DNA of 64,000 nt from Vibrio algarum. GTDB taxonomy: Bacteria; Pseudomonadota; Gammaproteobacteria; Enterobacterales; Vibrionaceae. The DNA is taken from the NCBI RefSeq assembly GCF_028204155.1, contig NZ_JAQLOI010000001.1, positions 1,674,001 to 1,738,000 of the forward strand, read 5' to 3'. The position numbers were made by a program, and so were the translations under genes. This document shows positions 38,876 through 48,821 of the stretch, in pieces; within the stretch, counting starts at the first letter, position 1, and each line of letters opens with the position of its first letter. The notes under the pieces are model-generated. The model worked only from the letters and a program-made list of their open reading frames with translations, searched no databases and was not told the origin of the DNA.

Positions 38876-41800
38876 TGAGCGATCAAGCAAATAAAAGCGA
38901 ACCAGTACTGAATACAGACACATCCGAGAATCAAAAAGGGATTGCCGCATACTTCATTAAAAATAAAGTGATCAGTTGGATGCTGTCCTTGATTTTCTTA
39001 ATTGGTGGTGCATCCGCTTTCTTCGAGTTGGGCCGCCTCGAAGATCCCGCATTTACGATAAAAGACGCCATGGTTGTCACGAGTTATCCTGGAGGAACAC
39101 CGGTTCAAGTGGAAGAAGAGGTGACTTATCCGATAGAAAAGGCGATTCAACAGTTAATCTATGTGGACGAGGTCAACTCAATATCTAGTCGAGGTTTATC
39201 TCAGATAACCGTGACGATGAAGAACAATTATGGTCCAGATGACTTACCTCAAATTTGGGATGAACTGAGACGAAAAGTTAACGACTTGGCACCTACTCTT
39301 CCACCTGGCGTGAACTCACCACAAGTTATCGATGATTTTGGTGACGTTTATGGAATATTGTTAGCCATTTCTGGACAAGGTTACAGTTATAAAGAGCTTT
39401 TAGATTATGTTGACTACCTACGACGCGAATTGGAATTAGTAGACGGTATCGGAAAAATCAGCGTATCGGGACAACAACAAGAGCAAGTCTTTATTGAAAT
39501 ATCCATGAAGCGCATGAGTAGCCTAGGCATTGCGCCATCGACAATATTTAACCTACTAGATACGCAAAATACAGTGACAGATGCTGGTGCCGTTCGCATT
39601 GGAGACGAATACATCCGAATCCAGCCTACCGGTGAGTTTTCGGATGTTGAGCAACTCGGAGACCTGATTTTAACCGAAGGTGGCGCGCAAGGCTTAATCT
39701 TCCTAAAAGACGTCGCGACGATTAAACGGGGATACCTAGAAGTACCATCAAATATTATTAACTTTAATGGCCAACTTTCTTTGAATATGGGAGTGTCATT
39801 TAATACTGGTGTCAACGTTGTTGAGGTCGGAAAGCGGTTTAATCGAAGACTTGCAGAGCTTAAATATCAACAACCAATTGGGATTGATATAGCGGAGATC
39901 TATAGCCAGCCAAATGAGGTGGATAAATCCGTAAGCGGATTTGTTGTGAGCTTGGCCCAAGCAGTTGGTATCGTTATCGTTGTATTGCTTTTCTTTATGG
40001 GATTAAAGTCAGGTCTATTGATCGGCCTAATTCTGTTGCTAACGGTGTTAGGCACTTTTATCTTCATGCAATACATGGGAATAGAGTTACAGCGAATTTC
40101 GCTTGGCGCCTTGGTTATTGCCTTAGGGATGTTAGTCGATAATGCCATTGTTGTCGTCGAGGGGATATTAATTGGAACCAAGCAGGGGCGAACAAGGTTG
40201 CAGGCTGCAAGCGATATTGTTACCCAAACCATTTGGCCATTGCTAGGGGCGACAATTATTGCGGTTACAGCGTTTGCACCTATTGGGTTGTCAGACGATG
40301 CCACCGGTGAGTATTGTGGCACCTTATTTACCGTGCTTCTTATCTCACTCATGTTGAGTTGGTTCACGGCAATTTCTCTTACACCATTTTTTGCAGATTT
40401 ATTCTTTAAAGAAACCGTTGTCGACAACGAAGATGGTGACAATTCAGATCCTTATAACGGAATGGTATTTGTTGTCTATCGAAACTTCTTAGAGTTTTGT
40501 ATGAAGCGAGCGTGGGCAACTGTCATTGTGCTTGTGGTGATGCTATTTGTGAGTATCTACGGCTTTACGAAGGTGAAACAGTCGTTTTTCCCATCTTCTA
40601 CTACCCCGATGTTTATGGTTGATGTTTGGATGCCGGAAGGGACTGATATTCGTGCAACCAACGATAAATTGCAGCTATTAGAAGGGTGGTTGACAGAACA
40701 AGACGGTGTAGAACACATTACCACAACCGCAGGTAAAGGCTTACAACGTTTTATGTTGACCTATGCGCCAGAAAAAAGTTATTCCGCTTACGGAGAAATA
40801 GCCACGAGGGTTGAGTCTCCAGAAGTGATGGATACATTGATGGCGGATTTCCGCTCGCACATTGAACTTAATTACCCAGAAATAAATTATAAGCTGAAAA
40901 AAATCGAGTTGGGTCCAGGGGGGCGAAAATTGAAGCTCGTATCGTTGGTTCGGATCCTACTGTGTTGAGGACGCTAGCTACACAAGTGATGGACGTGATG
41001 TATGCGGACCAAGGTACGACAAATATACGACATGACTGGCGAGAAAGAACCAAGGTTTTAGAGCCGATCTTTAATGAGAGTCAAGCTCGACGTTACGGCA
41101 TCACAAAGTCAGATATTGATGAATTCCTGAGTATGTCATTTTCAGGAAAAAGCATCGGTGTATATCGTGATGGGACTACGTTAATGCCAATTGTTGCTCG
41201 ATTACCTGATGAAGAGAGAGAAAATATAAACAACATTGAGAGCATGAAAATCTGGAGTCCGGGTTTAAGCGAATATATTCCTTTGCAGCAAGTCACGCTT
41301 GGTTATGAGACTCGTTGGGAAGACCCTTTAATTGTTCGTAAAAACCGCAAACGTATGTTAACCATTTTTGCGGACCCTGATCTGCTCGGTGAAGAGACAG
41401 CATCAACGCTGCAGAAGCGCCTGATGACGGAAATAGACGCGATAGAAATGCCACCGGGCTATTCATTAGAATGGGGTGGAGAATACGAGTCTTCCGCTGA
41501 TGCACAAGCATCTCTGTTTTCGACAATGCCTTTAGGTTACCTATTCATGTTTTTGGTTACCGTGTTCTTGTTTAACTCAGTAAAAGAACCATTGATTGTT
41601 TGGTTTACTGTGCCGTTGGCTATTATCGGGGTATCGACAGGTTTACTATTATTGGACACACCATTTGGCTTTATGGCGCTGCTCGGATTTTTGAGCTTAT
41701 CAGGTATGCTACTCAAAAATGGTATTGTGCTATTAGACCAAATAGAAATAGAGATGAAGTCTGGTAAAGAACCGTATCTCGCTGTAGTAGACGCAGCTTT

Positions 41801-42008
41801 AAGCCGTGTTCGTCCGGTTTGTATGGCTGCCATAACGACCATATTAGGGATGGTCCCACTATTGCCGGACAGTTTCTTTAAGCCAATGGCAGTAACAATT
41901 ATGTTTGGGTTAGGCTTTGCAACAATACTGACATTGATCGTTGTGCCTGTGCTCTATCGTATTTTACATAAGGTAAAAATTGTCTCGCTTGAAGAGTCAA
42001 AAGGGTAA
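38875..42008 (+). pseudogene. vexK: RND efflux pump (VexK-like), frameshifted
   Basis: An inner-membrane proton-driven pump of the RND (HAE1/AcrB) superfamily. It is split into 38875-40968 (697 residues) and 40962-42008. The first part has the N-terminal helix, the porter domain, and helices 2 to 6 with the GMLVDNAIVVVEG proton-relay motif. The second holds the remaining porter domain and the last helices (GYLFMFLVTVFLFNS, SGMLLKNGIVLLDQI). The frames meet at six Gs (40918-40923). One more G reads GPGGAKIEARIVGSDPTVLR, as expected of RND proteins. Both halves are otherwise intact, totalling about 1044 residues. This is probably a sequence error, but if real the pump would be inactive. Confidence 0.87.
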
Positions 42009-42067
42009 TTTTCCTCACTAAAGCGTTTTACTCTTCGTAATAGGACTAAAACGCAAATAGGATAAAG

Positions 42068-42633
42068 ATGAAGAGATGTGATTGGGTTGACGAAACCAAG
42101 CCAGATTATCTTGAGTATCATGATAAAGAGTGGGGAGTGCCCGTCTATGATGATCAGGTATTTTTTGAATTTCTAGTTCTTGAATCGGCGCAAGCAGGGC
42201 TAAGTTGGTACACAATTCTGAAAAGGCGTGAAGGTTATAGAGCCGCATTTGCAGATTTTGATCCCGTTCAAGTAGGGCGATTTGATTCAGATAAAGTTGA
42301 GCAATTATTGCAAGACAGCCACATCATCCGCCACCGGGCAAAAATTGAGGCTGCAATCAACAATGCACAACGGTTTGTGGAGATACAGCAACAATTTGGC
42401 AGCTTCAGTGATTATGTTTGGGCGTTTGTAGCTAATAAGCCGGTAGCAAATCAAGATTCAAACGAACCTCGTCCGACTACAACGGCAGAATCTGATTTAT
42501 TGTTTAAAGATCTTAAAAAAGAGGATTTAAATTTTTAGGAAGCACAACGGTTTATGCATTTATGCAAGCGACAGGGTTAGTTAACGATCATGATATTGAC
42601 TGCTACAAAAGAGCAAGGGAGCTTAAGATATGA
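42068..42633 (+). pseudogene. tag: Tag, DNA-3-methyladenine glycosylase I, frameshifted at the 3' end
   Basis: A base-excision repair enzyme that removes 3-methyladenine. The frame from ATG 42068 has CDWV, PDYLEYHDKEWGVPVYDD and LVLESAQAGLSWYTILKRR, the Tag signatures with the catalytic-site Glu and zinc-binding residues. It ends prematurely at 42538. Beyond six As (42515-42520) the next frame continues the family exactly: one extra A gives DLKKRGFKFLGSTTVYAF, then MQATGLVNDHDIDC, to a stop at 42631-42633 (188 residues). This C-terminal part holds the HxxxC zinc site, so the short form would be defective. Probably a sequence error. A good ribosome site, AGGATAAAG, precedes the start. Confidence 0.88.
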
Positions 42634-42824
42634 CTAACACTAAAGCATTATTAACTTATTGATGATAGATGAGTTATTTTTTTCAATTAAGGGAAAATAT
42701 ATATTTAAATTAATAGTGGCCAATTGTACATTTTTTCAACTAAACTTTAATGGTGTGTAATCAAGTTGTAAATACGTAAGTATTTTCTTATAGAACAACG
42801 GAACGTTTAGTTAGGTGCTTGATC

Positions 42825-43976
42825 ATGAGCTCGTTAAAGGAAACTCAACAGTCGATTCGATTGAAAGATGTGCATCTAGATTCTTTATGTAAAGAATTGA
42901 AAGATATACATTCGCGTATTTTGGAAGAAATACCGGAAGTAGCAAGAATTGCCGTTGTATCTTATGACCACCGAAATTCCCAGCTATACACGTTTGCGGA
43001 AAGCAGCACAGGCGTGAATGTTTTTTCTAATTACTCTTTCCCGTTAGACTCTTGTCCCAACTTGAAAATATGTGCGGAGCAAAGGCGCACACGCGTTGTT
43101 GATGACTTACCAGCAACGTTGAATCGCAATAACAAACATTCAAATTGGCTTTTAGATCAAGGTTTTAAATCTTCCTATACCGTTCCTATTTATACGGGAC
43201 AAAATTTTATTGGTTTTATATTTTATGACTCTCATTATAAAGGGTTATTCACTGAAGAAATTCAGCAAAAATTAACGATATACTGTGACTTGATAGGTTT
43301 CTCGGTTAATACAGAATACTCACTATTAAATGCAATACTCACCTCTGCAGAGATAACCAAAGAGCTTTCTCCTGGTTACAAAAATGAATCTAAAGAACAT
43401 ATGGAAAGGATGAGTATCTATGCGCAATTAATAGCGAAAGAAGTCGCAGATATTTATCACCTTGATGATGAGATGATAGAAAGTGTCCATATTTTTTCTC
43501 GTTTACACGATATAGGTAAGTCAGCGTTGTCGACAGATATCTTACTTAAGCCAACCCCACTGGCGGTCAGAGAGCGAGAGGTTATGAGATGTTATGTGCC
43601 TGATGGTATTAATGTAGTCGATAAAATTTTAGACAACTTAGGGTGCCCATCTCATCGCTGTATTGAAGTACTTAAGAGTATTGTTTCTTGTCATCAAGAG
43701 TTTTTAGACGGGACAGGTTATCCTAACGGTTTGTCTGACACTGAGATACCGATTCCTCCGCGTATTGTTACTGTTGCTAATATTTTTGATGCGCTAACAA
43801 GCCATCGTCCCTATAAACAAGCCTGCTCAGTTTCTGGGGCATTGTTAGAGCTGGAAAAGATGGTTCAAGGTGGGAAGCTCGATGCGCACTGTGTAAATGC
43901 ATTGCGTGAACATCAAGAGTATTTAGTTGAAATTATAAGGAAGTATCCGGAATCTGATCCGAGTGTTAGCTTCTGA
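42825..43976 (+). CDS. GAF plus HD-GYP-like signalling protein with altered metal ligands
   Basis: A 383-residue cytoplasmic protein. The N-terminal 170 residues form a GAF-like sensor domain (RIAVVSYDHRNSQLYTFAES, TVPIYTGQNFIGFIFYDS). The C-terminal half is an HD-GYP-type domain: HMERMSIYAQ, the HD pair H228-D229 in RLHDIGK, and HQEFLDGTGYPNG followed by VTVANIFDALTSHRPYK. HD-GYP enzymes hydrolyse c-di-GMP. Two usual metal-ligand positions differ: HHE is HQE (Q291) and VxD is VAN (N319). Activity may therefore be reduced, altered or lost. ATG 42825 is preferred to a TTG two codons earlier. It stands alone, with about 190 bases without genes upstream. Confidence 0.82.
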   Translation: MSSLKETQQSIRLKDVHLDSLCKELKDIHSRILEEIPEVARIAVVSYDHRNSQLYTFAESSTGVNVFSNYSFPLDSCPNLKICAEQRRTRVVDDLPATLNRNNKHSNWLLDQGFKSSYTVPIYTGQNFIGFIFYDSHYKGLFTEEIQQKLTIYCDLIGFSVNTEYSLLNAILTSAEITKELSPGYKNESKEHMERMSIYAQLIAKEVADIYHLDDEMIESVHIFSRLHDIGKSALSTDILLKPTPLAVREREVMRCYVPDGINVVDKILDNLGCPSHRCIEVLKSIVSCHQEFLDGTGYPNGLSDTEIPIPPRIVTVANIFDALTSHRPYKQACSVSGALLELEKMVQGGKLDAHCVNALREHQEYLVEIIRKYPESDPSVSF

Positions 43977-44062
43977 TTTTATATAAATATGAAATAAAAC
44001 CTATTCGTGAATAAAGCGCCCAAGGGTCTCTTGAGCGGTCTAAGGAATGATTATTTTACCGG

Positions 44063-45249
44063 TTATAAAAGCGCTTTTTCGTATCTTGCTAAACCTTTTT
44101 CTAGGTCGTCAATCAACTCATCTACGTTTTCTAAGCCGATATGCAAGCGTATGAGTGTGCCTTCAAAATTTGGATTTGCAACGGTCCGCAAACTGTTAAA
44201 TGAACTTGGTTCATTGGCAAGAATTAAGCTTTCGAATCCACCCCAAGAGTAGCCCATGCTAAAATGTTTCATGCCGTCTAATAGTTCGGTTGTCGCTTTT
44301 GAATTTGTTGTTTTTAGGATGAAAGAAAACAGCCCATTGCAGCCAGTGAAATCTCTCTCGAAAAACTCGTGTCCAGGGCAACTATCTAAAGCAGGGTGAC
44401 GAACGTGATCTACCTGCGGGTGGGCCGCGAGCCATTTTGCCACCTTAATACTGCTTTCTTCATGTTGGCGCAGCCTGACATCTAGTGTCCTCAATCCGCG
44501 AAGCCCTAAGTACGCGTCGTCGGGAGAGATACATTGACCCATAAGGTAGCTCTGTTCACGCAATTGATCCCAACACCTTTCATTAGATACCGCGGTACCA
44601 AGCATTACATCGGAATGGCCGACAATATATTTTGTAGCGGCTTGTATTGAAATATCGACCCCAAAATCAAATGGAGAAAAGTTAACACCTGCACCCCACG
44701 TATTATCTAATATGGTAATAATGTCTGTTTCATGGGCTATTTTTGTGAGTGTTGGAACGTCTTGCACTTCCATCGTAATTGACCCAGGGGATTCTAGAAA
44801 CAATATTTTGGTGTTATTTTGAATGAGAGATCGGATCTCATCACCTATCATTGGGTCGTAGTAGGTGGTTTCTATTCCCATTTTTTTAGGATAATGTCAC
44901 AAAAATTGCGAGTTGGCTCGTAGCAAGTGTCCACCATTAATATATGGTCACCTGTCTCGACGAAACAAAGAATAGCATTAGATATAGCAGCGGTGCCACA
45001 AGGGTAAAGTGCACAACCAGCACCGCCTTCAATTTGATTCATTGCATCTTGAAAGGCGAAATGTGTATTAGTCCCACGTCGTCCATAAAAAAGGGTTTTA
45101 TTTGCTCTTTCTTTCGTGGCTTGGTTTTTTTCGGCAACGGTTTCAAAAACAACGGTGGAAGCACGTTGTACAGGTGGGTTTACTACACCATTAGTCCACT
45201 TCTTATCTCGACCAGCGGTAACCAGCTTTGTTTGTTTATGTTCGGACAT
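44063..45249 (-). pseudogene. metC: MetC, cystathionine beta-lyase, frameshifted
   Basis: A PLP enzyme of the trans-sulphuration family that converts cystathionine to homocysteine. The 5' part (to 44872) carries [20 protein letters not shown] and [18 protein letters not shown], and the 3' part (from 44881) carries FLESPGSITMEVQDVP, ILDNTWGAGV and the PLP-lysine region SIQAATKYIVGHSDVMLG. The frames meet at seven Ts on the plus strand (44881-44887). One more base gives [17 protein letters not shown], matching E. coli MetC. Both halves are intact, total about 395 residues, so a sequence error is likely. ATG 45249 is chosen because AGGGA lies 9 bases upstream; a longer frame to 45267 exists. Confidence 0.88.
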
Positions 45250-45263
45250 CCATTTTCCCTGCA

Positions 45264-45300
45264 TCATGTTTTAATTTAACTTGGTTAATTTAAAACATGA
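45264..45300. repeat. 37-bp near-perfect palindrome upstream of metC
   Basis: Two 17-base arms beginning TCATGTTTTAA and ending TTAAAACATGA pair at 16 of 17 positions around a 3-base centre (TTG). It sits 15 bases before the metC start codon, almost touching its ribosome site, and 48 bases past the clsA stop on the same strand. It may end clsA transcription, act as an operator, or control metC translation. Confidence 0.7.
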
Positions 45301-45348
45301 TAGAAGAAATTAAGCAACCGAAATTCGAAGTAGAACCGTCTAAATGAA

Positions 45349-46803
45349 CTAGAGTAATGGGCTGAAAAGATAAAAAACGCGCTCTAAAAAACGATAACGC
45401 ATGCTTCTTTTTTTCCATTTTTCTTTTTTCACGACGGTCGATAGCGCTTTGTAAGAGTCTAACAACTCAACCATCTCAGCAGTGAAATCTTCGTTATCCA
45501 CTGCAAGTGTTAATTCGAAATTGAGCCATAGACTGCGCATATCGATATTTACCGTTCCGACAAGACAATACAAGCCGTCGACAACGACCGATTTGGTGTG
45601 CAGTAATCCGCCATCAAATTCATAGATTTTTATGCCCGCGTTGAGTAGCTCATCGTAGTAAGAACGAGACGCCCACTGGACCATGAGTGAATCATTATTT
45701 TTAGGGATAATGATTTCAACGATAACGCCCCGTTGAGCCGTCATCTTAAATTCTTCGAGTAGCTCATCACTAGGAACAAAATAAGGTGTCGTAATACAAA
45801 CAGACTTTGTAGCTTGGTTTATTGCGAGGGTTAATACTTGCTGGATCAGATTCTCTGGCATTCCGGGGCCAGAAGGCACTACCTGAATCGGCAGCGCTTT
45901 CTCTTGGCTTGGAATAATGCATTCAGGGAAACTAGGCATAATACGGTCTCCAGTTTCGACCTCCCAATCCCATGCATGAATTGCTGCGATAACATTCACT
46001 GTTGGCCCAGTAATACGAACCATCACGTCGACCCATTGACCCACTCCAGCATTCTGTTTGAAAAATGCCGGATCAACCATATTCATTGAACCTGTATAGG
46101 CAACTTTATCATCGATTACGATAATTTTACGGTGTTGGCGAAGATCAAGACGACGTAAAAATATACGCCATGGGCTTACTTCTAGGGCTTGCGTAATATC
46201 AATCCCTTCTTGCTCCATCATCTTTATCCAGTGGCTCTTAAAGAATCGATGACTACCAGCTGAATCGAGTAAAATCCTAACCGTGACGCCTCTTTTTGCT
46301 GCTTGGATTAAAGCGCTGCTAACGGCATCAACTAAACCACCGTTGTGCCAAATGTAAAAAACCGCTCGGATATGATTTTCAGCTTGGTCGATGTCTTGAA
46401 TGATAGATCTGAGGATTTCATTTGGTGAACGCTGTAGAGAAAGATCGTTGCCGCATAGCGCAGGAATACTCATACGATGATTACATAGATCATCGATCTT
46501 AGTTATCTGCGGGCTCATTAGCGCAGGTAAGTGGGCTTGACAGTCGTGCAATTGATCAAACCATTCACCATAAGGTGAAAACATCTGTTTGGCTCTTTCG
46601 GCTCTTTTTTTACCTAGATTTAACTCACCAAATAAAAAGTAAAATATAACGCCCAGAACAGGAATGATGTAAATAATCATTAGCCAAGCGAGCGATACAC
46701 TAACTGCTCGTCTTTTTAAAACAACGCGGAGTGTTACACCAGCGACAAGAAACCAGTATAGGCCAACGCCAACAAGCGCCAATATGTTGTAGAACTTTTC
46801 CAT
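45349..46803 (-). CDS. clsA: ClsA, cardiolipin synthase
   Basis: A 484-residue inner-membrane enzyme of the phospholipase D superfamily that joins two phosphatidylglycerols into cardiolipin. Two N-terminal transmembrane helices (about 5-25 and 37-58) and a short GELNLGKKRAERA link lead to two PLD catalytic motifs: HRKIIVIDD (about residues 225-233) and HTKSVVVDG (about 402-410), both with the HxKxxxxD pattern. Length matches E. coli ClsA (486). It is on the same strand as metC but probably separate, given the strong palindrome between. Confidence 0.93.
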   Translation of the reverse strand: MEKFYNILALVGVGLYWFLVAGVTLRVVLKRRAVSVSLAWLMIIYIIPVLGVIFYFLFGELNLGKKRAERAKQMFSPYGEWFDQLHDCQAHLPALMSPQITKIDDLCNHRMSIPALCGNDLSLQRSPNEILRSIIQDIDQAENHIRAVFYIWHNGGLVDAVSSALIQAAKRGVTVRILLDSAGSHRFFKSHWIKMMEQEGIDITQALEVSPWRIFLRRLDLRQHRKIIVIDDKVAYTGSMNMVDPAFFKQNAGVGQWVDVMVRITGPTVNVIAAIHAWDWEVETGDRIMPSFPECIIPSQEKALPIQVVPSGPGMPENLIQQVLTLAINQATKSVCITTPYFVPSDELLEEFKMTAQRGVIVEIIIPKNNDSLMVQWASRSYYDELLNAGIKIYEFDGGLLHTKSVVVDGLYCLVGTVNIDMRSLWLNFELTLAVDNEDFTAEMVELLDSYKALSTVVKKEKWKKRSMRYRFLERVFYLFSPLL

Positions 46804-47164
46804 CTAAACCCGTAGAAAAAATATTGTTAACAAATCGATAATAAGGCCTTTTGCAAAATATTGCTTAGCTTAATTGTTAATGCGTGTCACAAGTAGATTT
46901 TATTGGTGGTATTTACTGAGAGTGAGGCTTTGAGAAGACTGCTTCTGTTCTCTGTTGAAAACCAGAAAACGCATATAATTGCTATAAGTAGAATATCGGG
47001 TGATTTAAGAAAAATACAGGGGTTAAAGAGTCGTTGTACGAAATAGCAACATTTATCTATAAAAATACCAATTAATGCCACAATATAAACCAAGAGGACT
47101 TTCAATCTTACTCTGAAACTGTTTTACTTGCCACCGCATGAATCGCCAACAAATTTTTTAGAAG
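46804..47164. other. AT-rich intergenic region between clsA and NSS transporter genes
   Basis: Divergent promoter region of clsA and the sodium symporter gene. I see no convincing gene. A 72-codon minus-strand frame (46887-47105) starts at TTG with no homologue known to me. Regulatory boxes begin at 47165 and are listed separately. Confidence 0.5.
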
Positions 47165-47204
47165 TGTACAGTATAATTTTCGTAATCGTAAAATTATATT
47201 TACA
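47165..47204 (+). promoter_or_regulatory. TyrR box pair (strong and weak)
   Basis: CGTAAA-ATTATA-TTTACA at 47187-47204 matches the TyrR box TGTAAA-N6-TTTACA at 11 of 12 fixed positions. TGTACA-GTATAA-TTTTCG at 47165-47182 matches at 9 of 12. The starts are 22 bases apart, two helical turns, as in known strong/weak TyrR box pairs. They lie 62-101 bases before the start codon of the NSS-family transporter, which suggests regulation by aromatic amino acids. Confidence 0.6.
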
Positions 47205-47265
47205 CTTTTTCCACTTTAGGGCGGTCTATATTCAACTAATTTAATAGAATATTTTTGGAGTAAGC

Positions 47266-48699
47266 GTGGCAACGAGTAATACACCCACAAAAAAACGTGA
47301 TACGTGGGGATCAAAATTAGGTTTCGTAATGGCAGCAGCAGGATCGGCTGTTGGTCTGGGTAATATATGGAAGTTTCCTTATACCGCGGGCGAAAGTGGT
47401 GGTGGGGCGTTTGTTGCTATTTATCTAGTGTTCGTTATTTTCATTGGATTTAGTGTAATGCTTACTGAGTTCGCTATCGGTCGACGTGCTGCTGTATCTG
47501 CTGCGAGTGCATTTAAATCAACGGACCGTCGCTGGACTTTTGTCGGTGTTATTGGTGTTGTTAGTGGCTTATTGATCATGGGTTTCTATCCCGTAGTTGG
47601 TGGCTGGTCTATTGCTTATATTTTTAAAGTGAGCACTGGTCTCTTAAATACACCTGAAGCCATTGGCGATAGCTTTGGTGGCTTCATATCTAATCCTGTA
47701 CAGCCACTTATGTGGATGGGCCTGTATCTACTTTTAAACGTGTTCATCGTTGTTAAGGGGATTTCAGGTGGTATAGAGAAAGCGGGTAAGATTTTGATGC
47801 CTCTTCTATTTGCCATTTTAATTCTGGTGGCGGTAAAGGGATTAAGTTTACCGGGCGCGAGCGCGGGTCTTGAGTTTTTATTCAAACCGGACTTTTCAAA
47901 AGTAGACAGCAGTGTTGTTCTCGCCGCAATGGGACAGGCATTCTTTTCACTTAGTCTAGGCATGGGTTGTATGATGACTTATGGTAGCTACCTGAAAAAG
48001 AAAGAAAACTTAGTCCAGACAACTGCTATGGTTACTGCCATGGATACTGGTGTGGCTATTTTGGCCGGTGTTGCTATGTTTCCGGCGATGTTTGCATTTA
48101 ATATGGAACCATCAGCAGGTCCGGGGCTAGTATTCGTTGTCGTTCCTCAGTTATTCGCTGAAATGGGTGGATTGATTGGTCTTATGTTAGCGCTGCTGTT
48201 CTTTGTTGGATTGAGTGTCGCTGCACTAACATCATCGGTTTCTCTACTCGAAGTTGTGGTTTCATATCTCATCGATGAAAAAGGGATGAAACGTCGTACT
48301 GCTGTTATTTCTTCTAGTATCTTCATGGCAATGCTTTGTGTATTTTCTTCACTGTCTCTTGGAGGCGTTGGACCTACATTGTTTGACACCGGAGCGTTCG
48401 ATATCTTTGATTTGCTAACAGACAAAATCTTCTTAGCGGTTGGCGGTATGTTGATTTGTATCTTTGCTGGTTGGCGTTTGAATCGCTCTGACTTAGAAAA
48501 AGAAATAACCAATGACGGTGAAATATCATTTCCACTGTTTGGTTTATGGTACAACCTCGTGAAATTTGTTATTCCTGCCGCAATTGCCATTGTTGCCTTT
48601 ACAGGTATCAAAGCAGGGTTTGATAGCGGTAAAGGAGAGATAATGCTTATAGGTGTTGGAATCATTGGCATTGCCGCGCTGTTATCAAAGAAACTTTGA
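47266..48699 (+). CDS. NSS-family Na+-dependent amino-acid symporter
   Basis: A 477-residue inner-membrane transporter of the neurotransmitter:sodium symporter (SNF, LeuT-fold) family. It begins with the conserved WGSKLGFVMAAAGSAVGLGNIWKFPY in TM1, which lines the Na+ and substrate site, followed by GGGAFVAIYL. About 11 or 12 hydrophobic segments are visible. Bacterial members include TnaT (tryptophan), Tyt1 (tyrosine) and LeuT, and the TyrR-like boxes upstream make an aromatic amino acid the best guess here. The start is GTG 47266, with TTGGAG 7 bases upstream. A strong terminator follows the gene. Confidence 0.87.
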   Translation: MATSNTPTKKRDTWGSKLGFVMAAAGSAVGLGNIWKFPYTAGESGGGAFVAIYLVFVIFIGFSVMLTEFAIGRRAAVSAASAFKSTDRRWTFVGVIGVVSGLLIMGFYPVVGGWSIAYIFKVSTGLLNTPEAIGDSFGGFISNPVQPLMWMGLYLLLNVFIVVKGISGGIEKAGKILMPLLFAILILVAVKGLSLPGASAGLEFLFKPDFSKVDSSVVLAAMGQAFFSLSLGMGCMMTYGSYLKKKENLVQTTAMVTAMDTGVAILAGVAMFPAMFAFNMEPSAGPGLVFVVVPQLFAEMGGLIGLMLALLFFVGLSVAALTSSVSLLEVVVSYLIDEKGMKRRTAVISSSIFMAMLCVFSSLSLGGVGPTLFDTGAFDIFDLLTDKIFLAVGGMLICIFAGWRLNRSDLEKEITNDGEISFPLFGLWYNLVKFVIPAAIAIVAFTGIKAGFDSGKGEIMLIGVGIIGIAALLSKKL

Positions 48700-48729
48700 T
48701 AACTAATAAGTAATCACTTTCTTCCAATA

Positions 48730-48756
48730 GGAGCCCTTAATAGGGCTCCTTTTTTG
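48730..48756 (+). terminator. terminator of the NSS transporter gene
   Basis: Arms GGAGCCC (48730-48736) and GGGCTCC (48743-48749) with a 6-base loop and a seven-T run. It starts about 30 bases past the transporter stop. Confidence 0.92.
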
Positions 48757-48821
48757 TGACAAGAAAAAGTCGCTTACACCGTTTAAAAATGTATACTCTG
48801 CGATCTGAAAGGAGCTGTACT

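Noticed and set aside
38875..42008. Programmed frameshifting in the RND pump gene
   Set aside because: The G6 run is not a known slippery heptamer, no stimulatory structure is apparent, and four other genes have the same kind of homopolymer break, so error is the better explanation.
42009..42060. Hairpin GCGTTTTA / TAAAACGC after the RND pump gene
   Set aside because: The loop is about 18 bases and there is no T-run; too weak to call a terminator.
46887..47105. 72-codon minus-strand frame between clsA and the NSS transporter
   Set aside because: TTG start, AT-driven hydrophobic composition, no homologue recognised.
47162..47207. Treating the symmetric sequence before the NSS gene as a terminator
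   Set aside because: It lies upstream of the gene and far from clsA's 3' end; it is better explained by two TyrR-like boxes.
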